In this document: piece after piece, positions 1-8,605 of the stretch
How positions within the stretch are numbered: the first letter of the stretch is position 1
Layout: the number at the start of each line of letters is the position of its first letter
DNA from: Eubacterium sp. AB3007
GTDB lineage: Bacteria > Bacillota > Clostridia > Peptostreptococcales > Anaerovoracaceae
Direction: 5' to 3'
DNA length: 64,000 nucleotides
Assembly: GCF_000688015.1 (NCBI RefSeq)
Contig: NZ_JIAD01000001.1
Location: forward strand, 2,108,001 to 2,172,000
The notes under the pieces: model-generated
The model's input: only the letters and a program-made list of their open reading frames with translations
The model's database searches: none
What the model was told of the DNA's origin: nothing
Program-made: the position numbers and the translations under genes

Positions 1-1
1 A

Positions 2-220
2 CAGAGCGAGAGGGTAGACATCGAGACCGCCATACTCCTCTACACCAGGGAAGCTGCCGAAGTCAGCGGGTTTGGCGGCCTGGGCATGCTGGCGCCGGGG
101 TATGAGGCGGACTTCGCCGTACTGAGCGAGGATATCTTCAGCATCCCCGCCTCCCGAATCGACCAGGTCACGGTGGAGGAGACCTGGATGAATGGAGAAC
201 AGGTATACCGGGCTCAATAA
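2..220 (+). CDS. Amidohydrolase family 3 protein, C-terminal fragment (5' end outside window)
   Basis: The reading frame is open from the left edge to a TAA at 218-220, giving 72 residues. The tail has the typical end of amidohydrolase family 3 (YtcJ/exoenzyme regulatory protein-like) enzymes: GMLAPGYEADFAVL, then a strand ending TWMNGEQVY, which closes the small beta-sandwich beside the metal-dependent TIM barrel. Catalytic residues lie outside the window, so the substrate cannot be guessed. A hairpin terminator follows about 30 bp downstream. Family assignment rests only on this C-terminal signature. Confidence 0.8.
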   Translation, partial: QSERVDIETAILLYTREAAEVSGFGGLGMLAPGYEADFAVLSEDIFSIPASRIDQVTVEETWMNGEQVYRAQ

Positions 221-249
221 GGAACCGACGACCAATCGTAATGTGCTGC

Positions 250-280
250 AAATAGTCCGGCTAGCCGGACTATTTTGTGT
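250..280 (+). terminator. Hairpin terminator after the amidohydrolase gene
   Basis: An almost perfect inverted repeat, AAATAGTCCGG-CTAG-CCGGACTATTT (250-275), is followed by a short T-rich stretch (TTTTGTGT). It lies between the amidohydrolase stop and the histidine kinase start. This argues against the kinase beginning at the upstream ATG at 192. Confidence 0.75.
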
Positions 281-293
281 TCAAAGGTGGATC

Positions 294-1595
294 ATGGACA
301 AAACAAAATTTCGAAAAACCATATATGTGGCGTTCTTCGTCTCTATCGCGGCGCAGATCAATCTGAACATCCTGACGGAGGGATTCATCGTGGCCCTGTC
401 TGTGATGGTGATGGCTATCTTTATCTATTGCTATGAGGATCTATCGGCAGCTTACATCGCCTGCTTGTCCGGTGTTTTCTCCCCTCTGTTTAGAGTGGTC
501 ACCACCTACCTGTCGGAAGGTTCCCTGCCGCATACTCTGGAGATGGCACTGCCGGATACAGTGTTCTTCTTTACCTACGCGGCACTTTACACAGGGATCT
601 ATCGTACCATCATAAGGGAACCGAAGAGTATGAAGAACTTCCCCTATGTCATCTTCTTCTCGGACATGTTGTCCAACGTAGCGGAGATGAGTGTGCGGAG
701 CATGCTGGCGGGTACCAACCTTCTGGACGCGCAGATGGTGTCTTATCTGGCCATCATCGCCCTGGTCCGCAGCGCTCTGATCATGATGGTGATCATCGCC
801 ATCGAGTCCTATACCAGATTTCTGGTGGACAAGGAGCGGGACGATGAGTACAAGCGGTTGCTGACTCAGGCAGCCACCATCGAGGCAGAGATGCGCCTGA
901 TGAAGAAAAACGCAGCCGAGGTAGAGACCGTCACCAAAAAGGCCTACGAACACTACTATCGGATCAGAGGGATGGAAATGCCCCGAGAAGTGGTGGACCA
1001 GGCCCTGGACATCGCCAAGAACACCCACGAGGTGAAAGGGGACTACAACAACGTTATCGAGGTCCTGGAGGAGACCTACAAGAACGGCGTGGTCGACGAG
1101 GCTTTGTCCGCGGGAGAGATCATCGCGCTGGAACGCGCCAACGTGATGGCCATGATCCGCCGGGACAACCAGAACATCGAGATCATCAGCAAGGTGAGGA
1201 CGGATTTCTTGGTGCCGCAAGCGTTCAAGCTCATGTCCATCCTGCGCAACCTGCTGACCAATGCGGCGGAAGCCATCGGCACCCAGCGTGGTCGCATACT
1301 GGTGAGCACCCGGGCGGAGCAGCGGGATGGTCGCACAGAAGGCTACTGGATAAGCGTGCGGGATAACGGGCCGGGCATCGAGGAGGAGGATCTGGACAAC
1401 CTGTTCCTGGAAGGGTATTCCACCAAGTTCGACCTTAGGACCGGGAATATCCTGCGGGGGCTGGGGCTCTGCCTGGTGAAGGATTTTGTGGAGAACGACT
1501 TCCATGGACGGATCGAGATCGATACGCAGGTGGGCAAGTATACGGACTTTCGGATCTGGATCCCTGAGGAGATGACTCGAGAAGTTGGAATGTAA
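294..1595 (+). CDS. Membrane sensor histidine kinase, GlnK (YcbA)-like
   Basis: This 433-residue membrane sensor kinase pairs with the regulator 12 bp downstream. The N-terminal half (about residues 10-185) contains several hydrophobic segments consistent with a multi-helix membrane sensor, followed by a charged helical linker. The likely phospho-acceptor is H245 in NTHEVKGDY. The C-terminal ATPase domain shows the N box (LLTNAAEAI), the G1 box (DNGPGI) and a GLGL lid. The start at 294 is chosen because AAAGGTGG precedes it and the terminator at 250-280 separates it from the earlier in-frame ATG (192). Known context: B. subtilis GlnK/GlnL controls glutaminase and a glutamine symporter. Here the AGCS symporter follows directly, so amino-acid sensing is the best inference. 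Confidence 0.85.
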   Translation: MDKTKFRKTIYVAFFVSIAAQINLNILTEGFIVALSVMVMAIFIYCYEDLSAAYIACLSGVFSPLFRVVTTYLSEGSLPHTLEMALPDTVFFFTYAALYTGIYRTIIREPKSMKNFPYVIFFSDMLSNVAEMSVRSMLAGTNLLDAQMVSYLAIIALVRSALIMMVIIAIESYTRFLVDKERDDEYKRLLTQAATIEAEMRLMKKNAAEVETVTKKAYEHYYRIRGMEMPREVVDQALDIAKNTHEVKGDYNNVIEVLEETYKNGVVDEALSAGEIIALERANVMAMIRRDNQNIEIISKVRTDFLVPQAFKLMSILRNLLTNAAEAIGTQRGRILVSTRAEQRDGRTEGYWISVRDNGPGIEEEDLDNLFLEGYSTKFDLRTGNILRGLGLCLVKDFVENDFHGRIEIDTQVGKYTDFRIWIPEEMTREVGM

Positions 1596-1607
1596 GGAAG
1601 GTCAGAC

Positions 1608-2450
1608 ATGAAAAAGATAACCTATTACATCATCGACGACAATATAGCGATAGTGAAATCCCTGGAGAAGATCATCAAGCTGCGGGAACTTGGAAATGTT
1701 TGCGGCTGTTGCACAGACCCGGAGGAGGCACTGGAGGAGATCCTGGAGGAACGGCCGGACATCGTGCTGGTGGATCTTCTGATGGGAGGTATGGACGGCA
1801 TCACTCTGATGGATCGAGTGAAAGAAAGGATCCCTGAAATCTCGTTCGTCATGGTCTCCAAGGTCACCGACAAGGAGATGGTTCAGCAGGCCTATACCGC
1901 CGGAGTGGAGTTCTTCATCCACAAGCCAGTGAATCTGGTGGAGGTGGAGACCGTACTACGGAATGTTGCAGACCGGATCAAGATGCGGGAGGTCATGGGG
2001 AGTTTGCAGGATATCTTTCAGGAGCAACCCTCACCTGCCCCACGCACAAAGCCGGCCGACACTACCTCTGTGGAAACACTCCTGGGTATGCTGGGCATGC
2101 TTGGAGAGAAAGGAGTGCAGGACATTCGCTGTCTGTACCGCCTGATGCAGCAGGAGGGAGGAAGTTTCCACAAGGAACTTCTGACCCGGGTAGCTGAGGA
2201 GGAAGAGGATACCGTGAAAAACGTGGAGCAGCGGATCCGTCGGGCCATAAGAAAGGGGCTGGCCAATGCGGCGGAAGCCGGGCTGGATGATTATGGGAGT
2301 GAGCTCTTTACTGTGTACGCCGGCTACGTTTTTGATTTTAAGACCCTGAAGGACGAGATGAACTATGCCAGAGGGAAAACCCATTCCGGCGGTCGAGTGA
2401 GCATCTCCAGGTTTATGGAGGGTCTGGAACTGTATAGGAAGTCGTTGTAA
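1608..2450 (+). CDS. Response regulator with YcbB (GlnL-type) output domain
   Basis: 280 residues. The receiver domain (about 1-125) has the acidic pair D10-D11, phospho-acceptor D56 (IVLVDLL) and the conserved K in FFIHKPV. The C-terminal part (about 155-280) matches the YcbB domain: GVQDIRCLYRL early, then NAAEAGLDDYGSELF and a terminal KTHSGGRVSISRFMEGLE segment. This output domain is typical of the GlnL branch and differs from OmpR or NarL outputs. It forms an operon with the kinase (12-bp gap, AAGGAAGG upstream). The likely target is the symporter gene downstream. A terminator follows. Confidence 0.88.
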   Translation: MKKITYYIIDDNIAIVKSLEKIIKLRELGNVCGCCTDPEEALEEILEERPDIVLVDLLMGGMDGITLMDRVKERIPEISFVMVSKVTDKEMVQQAYTAGVEFFIHKPVNLVEVETVLRNVADRIKMREVMGSLQDIFQEQPSPAPRTKPADTTSVETLLGMLGMLGEKGVQDIRCLYRLMQQEGGSFHKELLTRVAEEEEDTVKNVEQRIRRAIRKGLANAAEAGLDDYGSELFTVYAGYVFDFKTLKDEMNYARGKTHSGGRVSISRFMEGLELYRKSL

Positions 2451-2464
2451 TACATGGCTAATGG

Positions 2465-2494
2465 ACCCGTCTCTGTCGAGGCGGGTTGTGTTTT
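2465..2494 (+). terminator. Rho-independent terminator after the GlnL-like regulator
   Basis: ACCCGTCTC-TGTC-GAGGCGGGT (one G-T pair) is followed by TGTGTTTT. It separates the two-component operon from the symporter gene. Confidence 0.7.
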
Positions 2495-2605
2495 ACCTGA
2501 ATAAAATTTCAGAATTTTTGAAGTTTCGTGAGTTTTTTTGAAAAAGACAGGTACAATTGATTCAGAAATCATCAAGTAGTTTTATAATGTGAGAGGAGTG
2601 TTGTT

Positions 2606-4117
2606 ATGTTAGATAATTTTGCTAACTGGATCAACGGGTATCTATGGGCGCCAGCCCTGGTGTACCTCGCCATTGCGGTGGGCCTGATTCTGTCCATCGG
2701 TCTGAAATTCCCTCAGTTCCGCCTGATCAAGGACATGGTGGGACAGATGAGGAAGGGCTCCAGCTCGGACAGTGGAGTTTCCTCCTTCCAGGGATTCTGT
2801 ATGGCTCTTGGTGGCCGTGTGGGAACCGGTAACATTGCCGGTGTCGCCAGTGCCATCGGAGCAGGCGGTCCGGGAGCCGTCTTCTGGATGTGGGTCATCG
2901 CCCTTATCGGTGCAGGTTCCGCTTTCTCTGAGTCCGCGCTGGCTCAGGTTTACAAGACCAAGACCATTGGTGAGTACAGAGGTGGCCCGGCCTACTATAT
3001 CGAGAAAGGACTGAAGTGTAAGCCGCTGGCGATCATCTTCGCCTGTGCCACCATCCTGGCTATGACCGTCACAGGCCCGACCGTACAGGCCGGTGCCATC
3101 GCCGCCGCCTTCCGCGGGATCAACCTGAGTATCAGCCCAGTTATCGTGGGCGTCATCGTGGCAGGTCTGTTCATCGCCGTCACACTGGGCGGACTGAAGA
3201 GGATCGGTACCTTTGCAAGTTACGTCGTTCCAATCATGGCAGGTATCTACCTGCTGCTGGCGCTGATCATTCTGATCATCAACATCAAGCATATTCCAGG
3301 CATGTTCGCGCTGATCTTCAGCTGTGCCTTCAACATGAACGCTGTATTCGGCGGCGTGTTCGGCTCCTGCGTCATGATGGGTGTCAAGAGAGGTATCTAC
3401 TCCAACGAAGCTGGTTGGGGATCCGGTGCCCATGCAGCGGCTACCGCTGAGGTTTCTCACCCCGCCAAGCAGGGTCTGGTACAGGCTTTCTCCGTGTACA
3501 TCGATACACTGTTGGTCTGCACCGCTACCGCGCTGATGATCCTGTCCACAGACATGTTCAACGTGCTGGATGCGGACGGTAACGTCATCTACGAGGGAAT
3601 CGCAGGGGTTGAGGCCGGTCCGGGCTTTGTGCAGGGAGCGATCAACAGCTTCATCCCGGGATTCGGCGCACCGTTCATCACCATCGCCATGTTCTTCTTC
3701 GCGTTCACCACACTGCTTTCTTTCGCAGTTTACGCGGACTCCAATATCCAGTACCTGCTGTCTCACACGTCTGACACAATGAAGAGACGTGCCTATACGG
3801 TCGGCTGCCTGATCATCGCTGTGCTGGCGTTCCTGGCCTCCATGAAGGATATGACCACCGCATGGGATTACGCAGACGTTGGCGTCGGCATCATGTGCTG
3901 GCTGAACCTGCCAATCCTGGCCCTCATGGCTCCCAAGTCCATCAAGATCCTGAAGGACTACGAGACCCAGAAGAAGATGGGGCTGGATCCGGTGTTTATT
4001 CCGGAAGATGTCGGATTCGACAACTGCGAGCTCTGGGATGAGATCGTAGATGAGAGATACGCTGACCTGAAGGCTGCCAAGAAAGCTGCCGAAGGGAAGG
4101 GACAGGTGGAGGCATAA
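2606..4117 (+). CDS. AGCS-family sodium:amino acid (alanine/glycine/glutamine) symporter
   Basis: 503 residues with about ten membrane helices. The AGCS signature is plain: SSFQGFCMALGGRVGTGNIA near residue 60, then GPGAVFWMWVIALIGAGSAF, and NEAGWGSGAHAAATA in the middle. The protein imports small amino acids with Na+. AGAGGAGTG lies just upstream. It has its own transcription unit (terminators on both sides) but sits directly behind a GlnK/GlnL-like system, as glnT-type AGCS genes do in Bacillus, so glutamine or alanine is the likely substrate. The 155-bp gap before it is AT-rich. TATAAT-like boxes are present there but none has a convincing -35 partner. The C-terminal 40 residues are hydrophilic and cytoplasmic. 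Confidence 0.93.
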   Translation: MLDNFANWINGYLWAPALVYLAIAVGLILSIGLKFPQFRLIKDMVGQMRKGSSSDSGVSSFQGFCMALGGRVGTGNIAGVASAIGAGGPGAVFWMWVIALIGAGSAFSESALAQVYKTKTIGEYRGGPAYYIEKGLKCKPLAIIFACATILAMTVTGPTVQAGAIAAAFRGINLSISPVIVGVIVAGLFIAVTLGGLKRIGTFASYVVPIMAGIYLLLALIILIINIKHIPGMFALIFSCAFNMNAVFGGVFGSCVMMGVKRGIYSNEAGWGSGAHAAATAEVSHPAKQGLVQAFSVYIDTLLVCTATALMILSTDMFNVLDADGNVIYEGIAGVEAGPGFVQGAINSFIPGFGAPFITIAMFFFAFTTLLSFAVYADSNIQYLLSHTSDTMKRRAYTVGCLIIAVLAFLASMKDMTTAWDYADVGVGIMCWLNLPILALMAPKSIKILKDYETQKKMGLDPVFIPEDVGFDNCELWDEIVDERYADLKAAKKAAEGKGQVEA

Positions 4118-4169
4118 CTGCCACACCTGCTGAAAACGGGATTCCGGGTGCATCCTGCATCCTGAAAAG

Positions 4170-4204
4170 AAAAGAGACTGCTCATGCCGGGCAGTCTCTT
4201 TTGA
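4170..4204 (+). terminator. Strong terminator after the AGCS symporter gene
   Basis: AAAGAGACTGC / GCAGTCTCTTT form a perfect 11-bp stem around a 9-nt loop. The stem ends in TTTT. Confidence 0.85.
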
Positions 4205-4237
4205 TAGAAAAGGGTAGTGCGTCATACAGTACACCTC

Positions 4238-4266
4238 TTGCATCAATATGTATTCTGGAGTATGAT
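4238..4266 (+). promoter_or_regulatory. Sigma-A type promoter of the MBL-fold hydrolase gene
   Basis: TTGCAT (4238-4243), 17-bp spacer, TATGAT (4261-4266). It lies 35 bp upstream of the chosen start codon at 4301. Confidence 0.6.
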
Positions 4267-4300
4267 GGGTAAAACATACATAACGATCGGAGGTATCGGA

Positions 4301-5410
4301 ATGCTGAAACTCTTGCTTAAGATCGTGCTGGTGCTCGTGGTGCTCGTGGTAGCAGTGGCGGTGGCAGCGCTGCTGTTCCTGTGGTTTTATCCCGGCGTGG
4401 GCAAGACCCCGGACAAAGCCGCACAGGCTGCGTACGCAGAGAAGATGAGGGTGTTCTACGATGGGGAGTTCCACAACACAGATAAGAACTATACACTGAT
4501 GGCTGGGGAATCAGAGCCGCGCAGCGGCGAGGTAAGACCAGCGGATCCATCGGATATCCCGGTTGTGGATCAGGGTACACCGGAGAGGGGAGAACCGGGG
4601 CAGATGACGATCAGCTGGCTGGGGCACTCTTCTGCTCTGGTGCAGATGGGAGCGAAAAACATCCTCATCGATCCCGTATTGACAGACTATTCCTCACCGG
4701 TGGGTTTTGTGGGGGTGAAACGGTTCTCTGCTCCGGGGCTCACCCCGCAGGAAGTGCCGGAGATCGATGTTCTGTTCATTTCCCATGATCACTACGATCA
4801 CCTGGATTACCAGACCATCCGTCAGATCGACGACCGTGTTGCCTGCTATGTGGTGCCGCTAGGGGTGGACGCCATCCTGAAAGGATGGGGAATCGAGTCC
4901 GGACGGATCCGCGCACTGGCCTGGTGGGAGACCACCGAGATCGACGGTATCCGGTACTCGCTGACGGAGTCCCAGCACTTCTCCGGGCGAAATCCTCTGA
5001 AATCCGGCTTAACACTCTGGGGTGGGCTGCGGATCGATGATGGTATCCACAGTCTTTACTATACAGGAGACGGCGGGTACTGCGACGCTTTCCGAAAGGA
5101 ATACCAGAAGTACGGAGAGGTGGACCTGATCCTGGCCGAAAATGGACAGTACAGCAAGGGGTGGCCTATGGTACACATGACGCCGGAGGAGTCTGTACAG
5201 GCGGCAAAGGATGCCCACGCCCAGTGGTATATTCCGGTGCACTGGGGAGCTTTTGTCCTCTCTACCCACGCCTGGTACGATCCTGCCTTGCGGGCGGTGA
5301 AAGCCGGCGAGGCGCAGGAAGTCGAGATCGCTACCCCCAGAATCGGCGAGCTGGTGCCTTATGACGACATAGACCGGTATGACAGTCACTGGTGGGAGGA
5401 AGCTCAGTAG
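4301..5410 (+). CDS. Membrane-anchored MBL-fold metallo-hydrolase (UlaG/NAPE-PLD-like)
   Basis: 369 residues. An N-terminal hydrophobic segment (about 1-30) serves as membrane anchor or signal peptide. The catalytic domain carries the metal site H162-x-H-x-D-H167 in SHDHYDHLD, a preceding GHSSALVQMGAKNILIDPVL strand motif, YTGDGGY and a late PVHWGAF histidine. This pattern resembles the family that includes NAPE-PLD and L-ascorbate lactonase-like proteins. The start at 4301 is chosen for GGAGGT 6 bp upstream; an upstream in-frame ATG at 4217 would precede the promoter. Its last bases overlap the convergent small gene. The substrate is unknown. Confidence 0.85.
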   Translation: MLKLLLKIVLVLVVLVVAVAVAALLFLWFYPGVGKTPDKAAQAAYAEKMRVFYDGEFHNTDKNYTLMAGESEPRSGEVRPADPSDIPVVDQGTPERGEPGQMTISWLGHSSALVQMGAKNILIDPVLTDYSSPVGFVGVKRFSAPGLTPQEVPEIDVLFISHDHYDHLDYQTIRQIDDRVACYVVPLGVDAILKGWGIESGRIRALAWWETTEIDGIRYSLTESQHFSGRNPLKSGLTLWGGLRIDDGIHSLYYTGDGGYCDAFRKEYQKYGEVDLILAENGQYSKGWPMVHMTPEESVQAAKDAHAQWYIPVHWGAFVLSTHAWYDPALRAVKAGEAQEVEIATPRIGELVPYDDIDRYDSHWWEEAQ

Positions 5411-5622
5411 ATCTTCCTTACCTCGCCGTACCGCTGGCAGAAGGCCTCCAGTTCCTCCTCGCTGCGGATGGGCATGACCTCGTGCAACTCGCCTGTCTTG
5501 CGATCCCGAAGGCAGGCGGTCTGCTCCCCGGTGCAGATGCTGCAGCGCAGCACCGGTTCATAATCCTCTGTTGAGAACGCCGGCAGGTCCGGCGTTTTTG
5601 GTTTTCTGCGAAATAATCCCAT
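5404..5622 (-). CDS. Small conserved CxxC protein of unknown function
   Basis: 72 residues. A basic N-terminus (MGLFRRKPKTP) precedes a central RCSICTGEQTACLRD segment with a CxxC pair and one further cysteine, which could bind metal or be redox active. The tail is acidic/helical (IRSEEELEAFCQRYG). GGAGG is placed well before the ATG, and a convincing promoter lies upstream, so the gene is real despite its size. It ends 7 bp inside the MBL gene, convergent. It is transcribed divergently from the sigma factor gene and shares its -35 box. I do not recognise a function. Confidence 0.7.
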   Translation of the reverse strand: MGLFRRKPKTPDLPAFSTEDYEPVLRCSICTGEQTACLRDRKTGELHEVMPIRSEEELEAFCQRYGEVRKIY

Positions 5623-5642
5623 ATCATTACCTCCCTGCTTTC

Positions 5643-5693
5643 ATTATACTTTTTTTCACATCGGTTGCAACACTTTGGGGGATCTCGTATACT
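5643..5693. promoter_or_regulatory. Back-to-back promoters sharing one palindromic -35 hexamer
   Basis: TTGCAA at 5665-5670 is its own reverse complement. Rightward it pairs with TATACT at 5688-5693 (17-bp spacer) for the ECF sigma gene. Leftward it pairs with TATAAT (minus strand, 5648-5643; 16-bp spacer) for the small CxxC gene. Both spacings are optimal. Sharing of the hexamer is read directly from sequence; mutually exclusive use is inferred. Confidence 0.75.
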
Positions 5694-5738
5694 TAACATA
5701 TAGAAAGCTTTCAACGAGAGGGACCCAAGGAGAGACCT

Positions 5739-6311
5739 ATGAGCGAACAGAAATGGATACAGGCGGCAAAGCAGGGGGATCAGGCAGCATTCTGCCATCT
5801 CTACGGTCTCTACAAGGATCGTCTCTACCGCTACGCCTATTACAAACTGGGAAACCGGGAAGACGCCGAAGACGCGGTATCTGAGTGCGTACTCTCCGCC
5901 TGGCGGCAGATCGGCTCACTGCGGGAGCACAAAGCCTTCTCGGCCTGGCTCTTTCGGATCCTGTCCGGCTGTTGTAACGCATCCATACGCAGGAGCATCA
6001 CCGCCCGCGAAGCGGCCTGTGAAGCGGCGCGCAACATCCAAACATGCGCGCCGCACGGACCGGCGAAAGCCGGAGCGGCCGCCGGCAGTCTGATGGCGCC
6101 GGCGGCGGACCAGCCCTCCGCCCTTCGCCTGGTGCTGGCGGAGGCATTGGAACAGTTAACTGCACAGGAAAGGGAGATCGTCCTGATGGCGGTCGTTGGA
6201 GGACTGAAAAGTACCGAGATCGCGGAGATCACCGGACTGAGACCCGGCAGCGTCCGTTCCAAGCTGTCCAGGAGTCTGGCCAGGATGCGGAGGTATCTGG
6301 AGAGTGAGTGA
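5739..6311 (+). CDS. ECF-type RNA polymerase sigma factor
   Basis: 190 residues. Region 2 covers about 10-75 (DAEDAVSECVLSAWR, KAFSAWLFRI). Region 4 covers about 130-188 (ALEQLTAQEREIVLM, STEIAEITGLRPGSVRSKLS helix-turn-helix, SLARMRRYLE). A long Ala/Pro-rich linker (about 95-125) joins them. An AAGGAGAG site precedes the ATG. The next gene, 33 bp downstream, encodes a single-pass membrane protein with an extracellular propeller. That is the usual arrangement of an ECF sigma with a membrane partner controlling it. The target regulon cannot be read here. Confidence 0.9.
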   Translation: MSEQKWIQAAKQGDQAAFCHLYGLYKDRLYRYAYYKLGNREDAEDAVSECVLSAWRQIGSLREHKAFSAWLFRILSGCCNASIRRSITAREAACEAARNIQTCAPHGPAKAGAAAGSLMAPAADQPSALRLVLAEALEQLTAQEREIVLMAVVGGLKSTEIAEITGLRPGSVRSKLSRSLARMRRYLESE

Positions 6312-6344
6312 ATACGGGTCACATGAGTAGAAAGGAACCGGATC

Positions 6345-8495
6345 ATGGATAAGAAATACATAGAAGAGAAGTTCCGGCTGGATGGACTGGAGACGCCGGA
6401 GAGTTTGTCGGAGGAAGCAATGCTGGCCAGGCTGCAGGCAGCAGAGGAGGGCCCGGCCACAGAAACTTCGGGCCGGGCCAGTGAGGCGGGCGCGACACAG
6501 ACACCTGCGCCCGCCGTGAGAGAGGATCGTGCGGTCCGCAGACCGACCTTCTTCCGCCGCCACCGAGGGCTGGCAGCGATCGCCGCCTGTCTGGTGTTGG
6601 CGATGGCCACTGTACCCCTCTGGAAGGAGGCAGGAGAAAACTTCTGGTATGGCGCAGATGTGATGACAGGAGAGGGCCAGGATAGTCTGGTCGCTTTCCA
6701 AAACTACGAGGACATCCGGGCGGAACTGAAGAAGATCGACCAGAACCAGATAGCCTTTCGCAAGGAGACGCTCTATGCGAACGTTCTGGAGGGTGACATG
6801 GCGGCGACAGAAGAGGCGCCTTCAGATGACGCGGTTTCCGCAGGGAATGGCGCGGCGCCGGGTCTGGCCGCCAAGGGCGCCGCGGGTAGCAGCGGGAATA
6901 CCGAAGCGAACAGTTACTCCGAAACCTACAAGCAGGTGGAAGGGGTGGACGAGGCGGACATCATCAAGACCGATGGGAAGTATATCTACCACATCACCAT
7001 GGATGGAGAGATCCAGGTCAGCAAGCCGGATGGCAAAAAGGCAGAGGCCATCACCACCATCAAGCCCGGAAAGCATGCCGGTTTCACGGATCTTTACCTG
7101 AGAGAGGACAGGTTGATCGCCATTGGGAGCATGTATGATGGGAGCATGACGAAGGGCGGGATCGTTCCGGAGAACGACAGAGCCTCCGTCACAGTATACG
7201 AAATGACCGATCCTGCCCATCCCGAGAAACGGAAGAAGTTCCAGCAGAGTGGAAACGTGGTGTCTAGCCGGATGGCAGATGGGTATGTCTACCTGGTGAC
7301 CGATTGTTATGCGGGAGAGAAGGAAGACTTTGTGCCCCGGACCACTTCGGACGGGAAAGAGAAGAAACTGGCGGCGCAGGATATCTACTGCATGCCGAGT
7401 CCCAGCGGCCGATCTTACGCGGTGCTTAGTGCCATCGACATCGATGGCGGCACCAAGGAGGAGGCCAAGACCAAGGCGGTGCTGGGAGCATCGGAGGAGA
7501 TCTACTGCAACGGGGAGCACATGTACATCGCCGGAGCCGAAGCGGACGGTATGGTGGGCGCTTACTGGTACCCGGGATACCGTCCGGCATACACCAGGAT
7601 CCTGAAAGCGGATCTGAAGGATGGCAAGGTGAAGTTCCTGCACTCTGTCCGGGTGCGTGGGAGCATCAACGACCAGTTCTCCATGGACGAGAAAGACGGC
7701 TACCTGCGGGTGGCCACCACCTCCAACAAGGACGGGAAGGACGAGAACAACCTGTACGTGCTGGACGCGAAACTGAAGAAGGCGGGTAGCGTAAAGGGAT
7801 TTGCCAGGGACGAGCACATCGAGTCCGTTCGTTTCCTGGGGGACCGGGGCTACGTGATCACCTACAGGCAGACAGACCCGTTGTTCGTACTGGATCTCAG
7901 CAATCCCAGGAAACCGAAGATCGACGGCAGCGTGAAGATCAGTGGATTCTCCACCCTGCTGGTACCGGTGGATGAGAAGACGTTGCTGGGGATCGGTTAT
8001 TGCACCAGATCCACCGAAGGCGGCGAAGCCTTGAACGGTACCAAGCTGGCACTCTTTGATGTCAGCAATCCTTCCAAACCAAAGGTGAAGGACAGCAAGG
8101 AGTTCCCGGGCATGGACAGCCCGGCCCAGTTCGAGCACAAAGCCCTGCTAGTGGGACCGGGGAGCAGCTGGTACGCGATCCCTTACACTATCTGGCAGGA
8201 TGATTGGACGGGCATCGAGGATGCGGAGGAACTGCCGGATGTGATCGAGGAGGACGTGGTCGATGGCGAACCGGAGGAAGCGGCCCCGGATGTGGCCATT
8301 GACACTGACAGCGATTATACCACCGGCTGCGAAGGTGGCGTGCTTACCTTCTCTGCCGGATCCAAACTCTCCAAAAGCAAGAAACACTCCTTGTCCGACC
8401 AGGGGATGCAGCGTGCCGTCTACATCAATGGATACATCTACGGCCTGGACGAAGGCGACCAGATCACCGGGATGAAGTTTGGGGGGAATCATTGA
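6345..8495 (+). CDS. Membrane-anchored secreted beta-propeller protein, candidate anti-sigma partner
   Basis: 716 residues. An N-terminal cytoplasmic stretch of about 80 residues is followed by a single membrane helix (LAAIAACLVLAMATVPLW). The exported domain begins at VEGVDEADIIKTDGKYIYHI, the signature of the PF09826-type beta-propeller family. Repeated blade-like segments follow (KPKIDGSVKISGF, SNPSKPKVKDSKEF). The topology (cytoplasmic N-terminus, one helix, large external domain) and co-transcription with an ECF sigma gene suggest signal reception coupled to sigma release. That function is inference. I see no zinc-binding HxxxCxxC motif in the cytoplasmic segment. An acidic insert lies near residues 620-660. 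Confidence 0.82.
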   Translation: MDKKYIEEKFRLDGLETPESLSEEAMLARLQAAEEGPATETSGRASEAGATQTPAPAVREDRAVRRPTFFRRHRGLAAIAACLVLAMATVPLWKEAGENFWYGADVMTGEGQDSLVAFQNYEDIRAELKKIDQNQIAFRKETLYANVLEGDMAATEEAPSDDAVSAGNGAAPGLAAKGAAGSSGNTEANSYSETYKQVEGVDEADIIKTDGKYIYHITMDGEIQVSKPDGKKAEAITTIKPGKHAGFTDLYLREDRLIAIGSMYDGSMTKGGIVPENDRASVTVYEMTDPAHPEKRKKFQQSGNVVSSRMADGYVYLVTDCYAGEKEDFVPRTTSDGKEKKLAAQDIYCMPSPSGRSYAVLSAIDIDGGTKEEAKTKAVLGASEEIYCNGEHMYIAGAEADGMVGAYWYPGYRPAYTRILKADLKDGKVKFLHSVRVRGSINDQFSMDEKDGYLRVATTSNKDGKDENNLYVLDAKLKKAGSVKGFARDEHIESVRFLGDRGYVITYRQTDPLFVLDLSNPRKPKIDGSVKISGFSTLLVPVDEKTLLGIGYCTRSTEGGEALNGTKLALFDVSNPSKPKVKDSKEFPGMDSPAQFEHKALLVGPGSSWYAIPYTIWQDDWTGIEDAEELPDVIEEDVVDGEPEEAAPDVAIDTDSDYTTGCEGGVLTFSAGSKLSKSKKHSLSDQGMQRAVYINGYIYGLDEGDQITGMKFGGNH

Positions 8496-8544
8496 TGAAT
8501 GGAGCATCTGAGGGAGGAAAGCCTGCGGGTTTTCCTCCCCAGGG

Positions 8545-8573
8545 TTGAAAAACGTCCGTTTAGGGTGTATAAT
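8545..8573 (+). promoter_or_regulatory. Sigma-A promoter of the L,D-transpeptidase gene
   Basis: TTGAAA (8545-8550), 17-bp spacer, TATAAT (8568-8573). A hairpin GGGAGGAAA / TTTCCTCCC (8512-8539) without a clear T-tract lies between it and the previous gene. Confidence 0.8.
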
Positions 8574-8605
8574 GGCACAAAGAAAAGGACGGAATTGTAT
8601 TATTG

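Noticed and set aside
192..293. N-terminal extension of the GlnK-like kinase
   Set aside because: It crosses a terminator and overlaps the previous gene; ATG 294 has a proper ribosome site.
2552..2588. Promoter for the AGCS gene (TACAAT at 2552, TATAAT at 2583)
   Set aside because: Neither has a -35 box at acceptable spacing, and the second would leave almost no leader before the ribosome site.
2642..4474. 610-residue minus-strand frame
   Set aside because: It is antisense to the AGCS gene, has no ribosome site and no recognisable domains; a shadow of codon bias.
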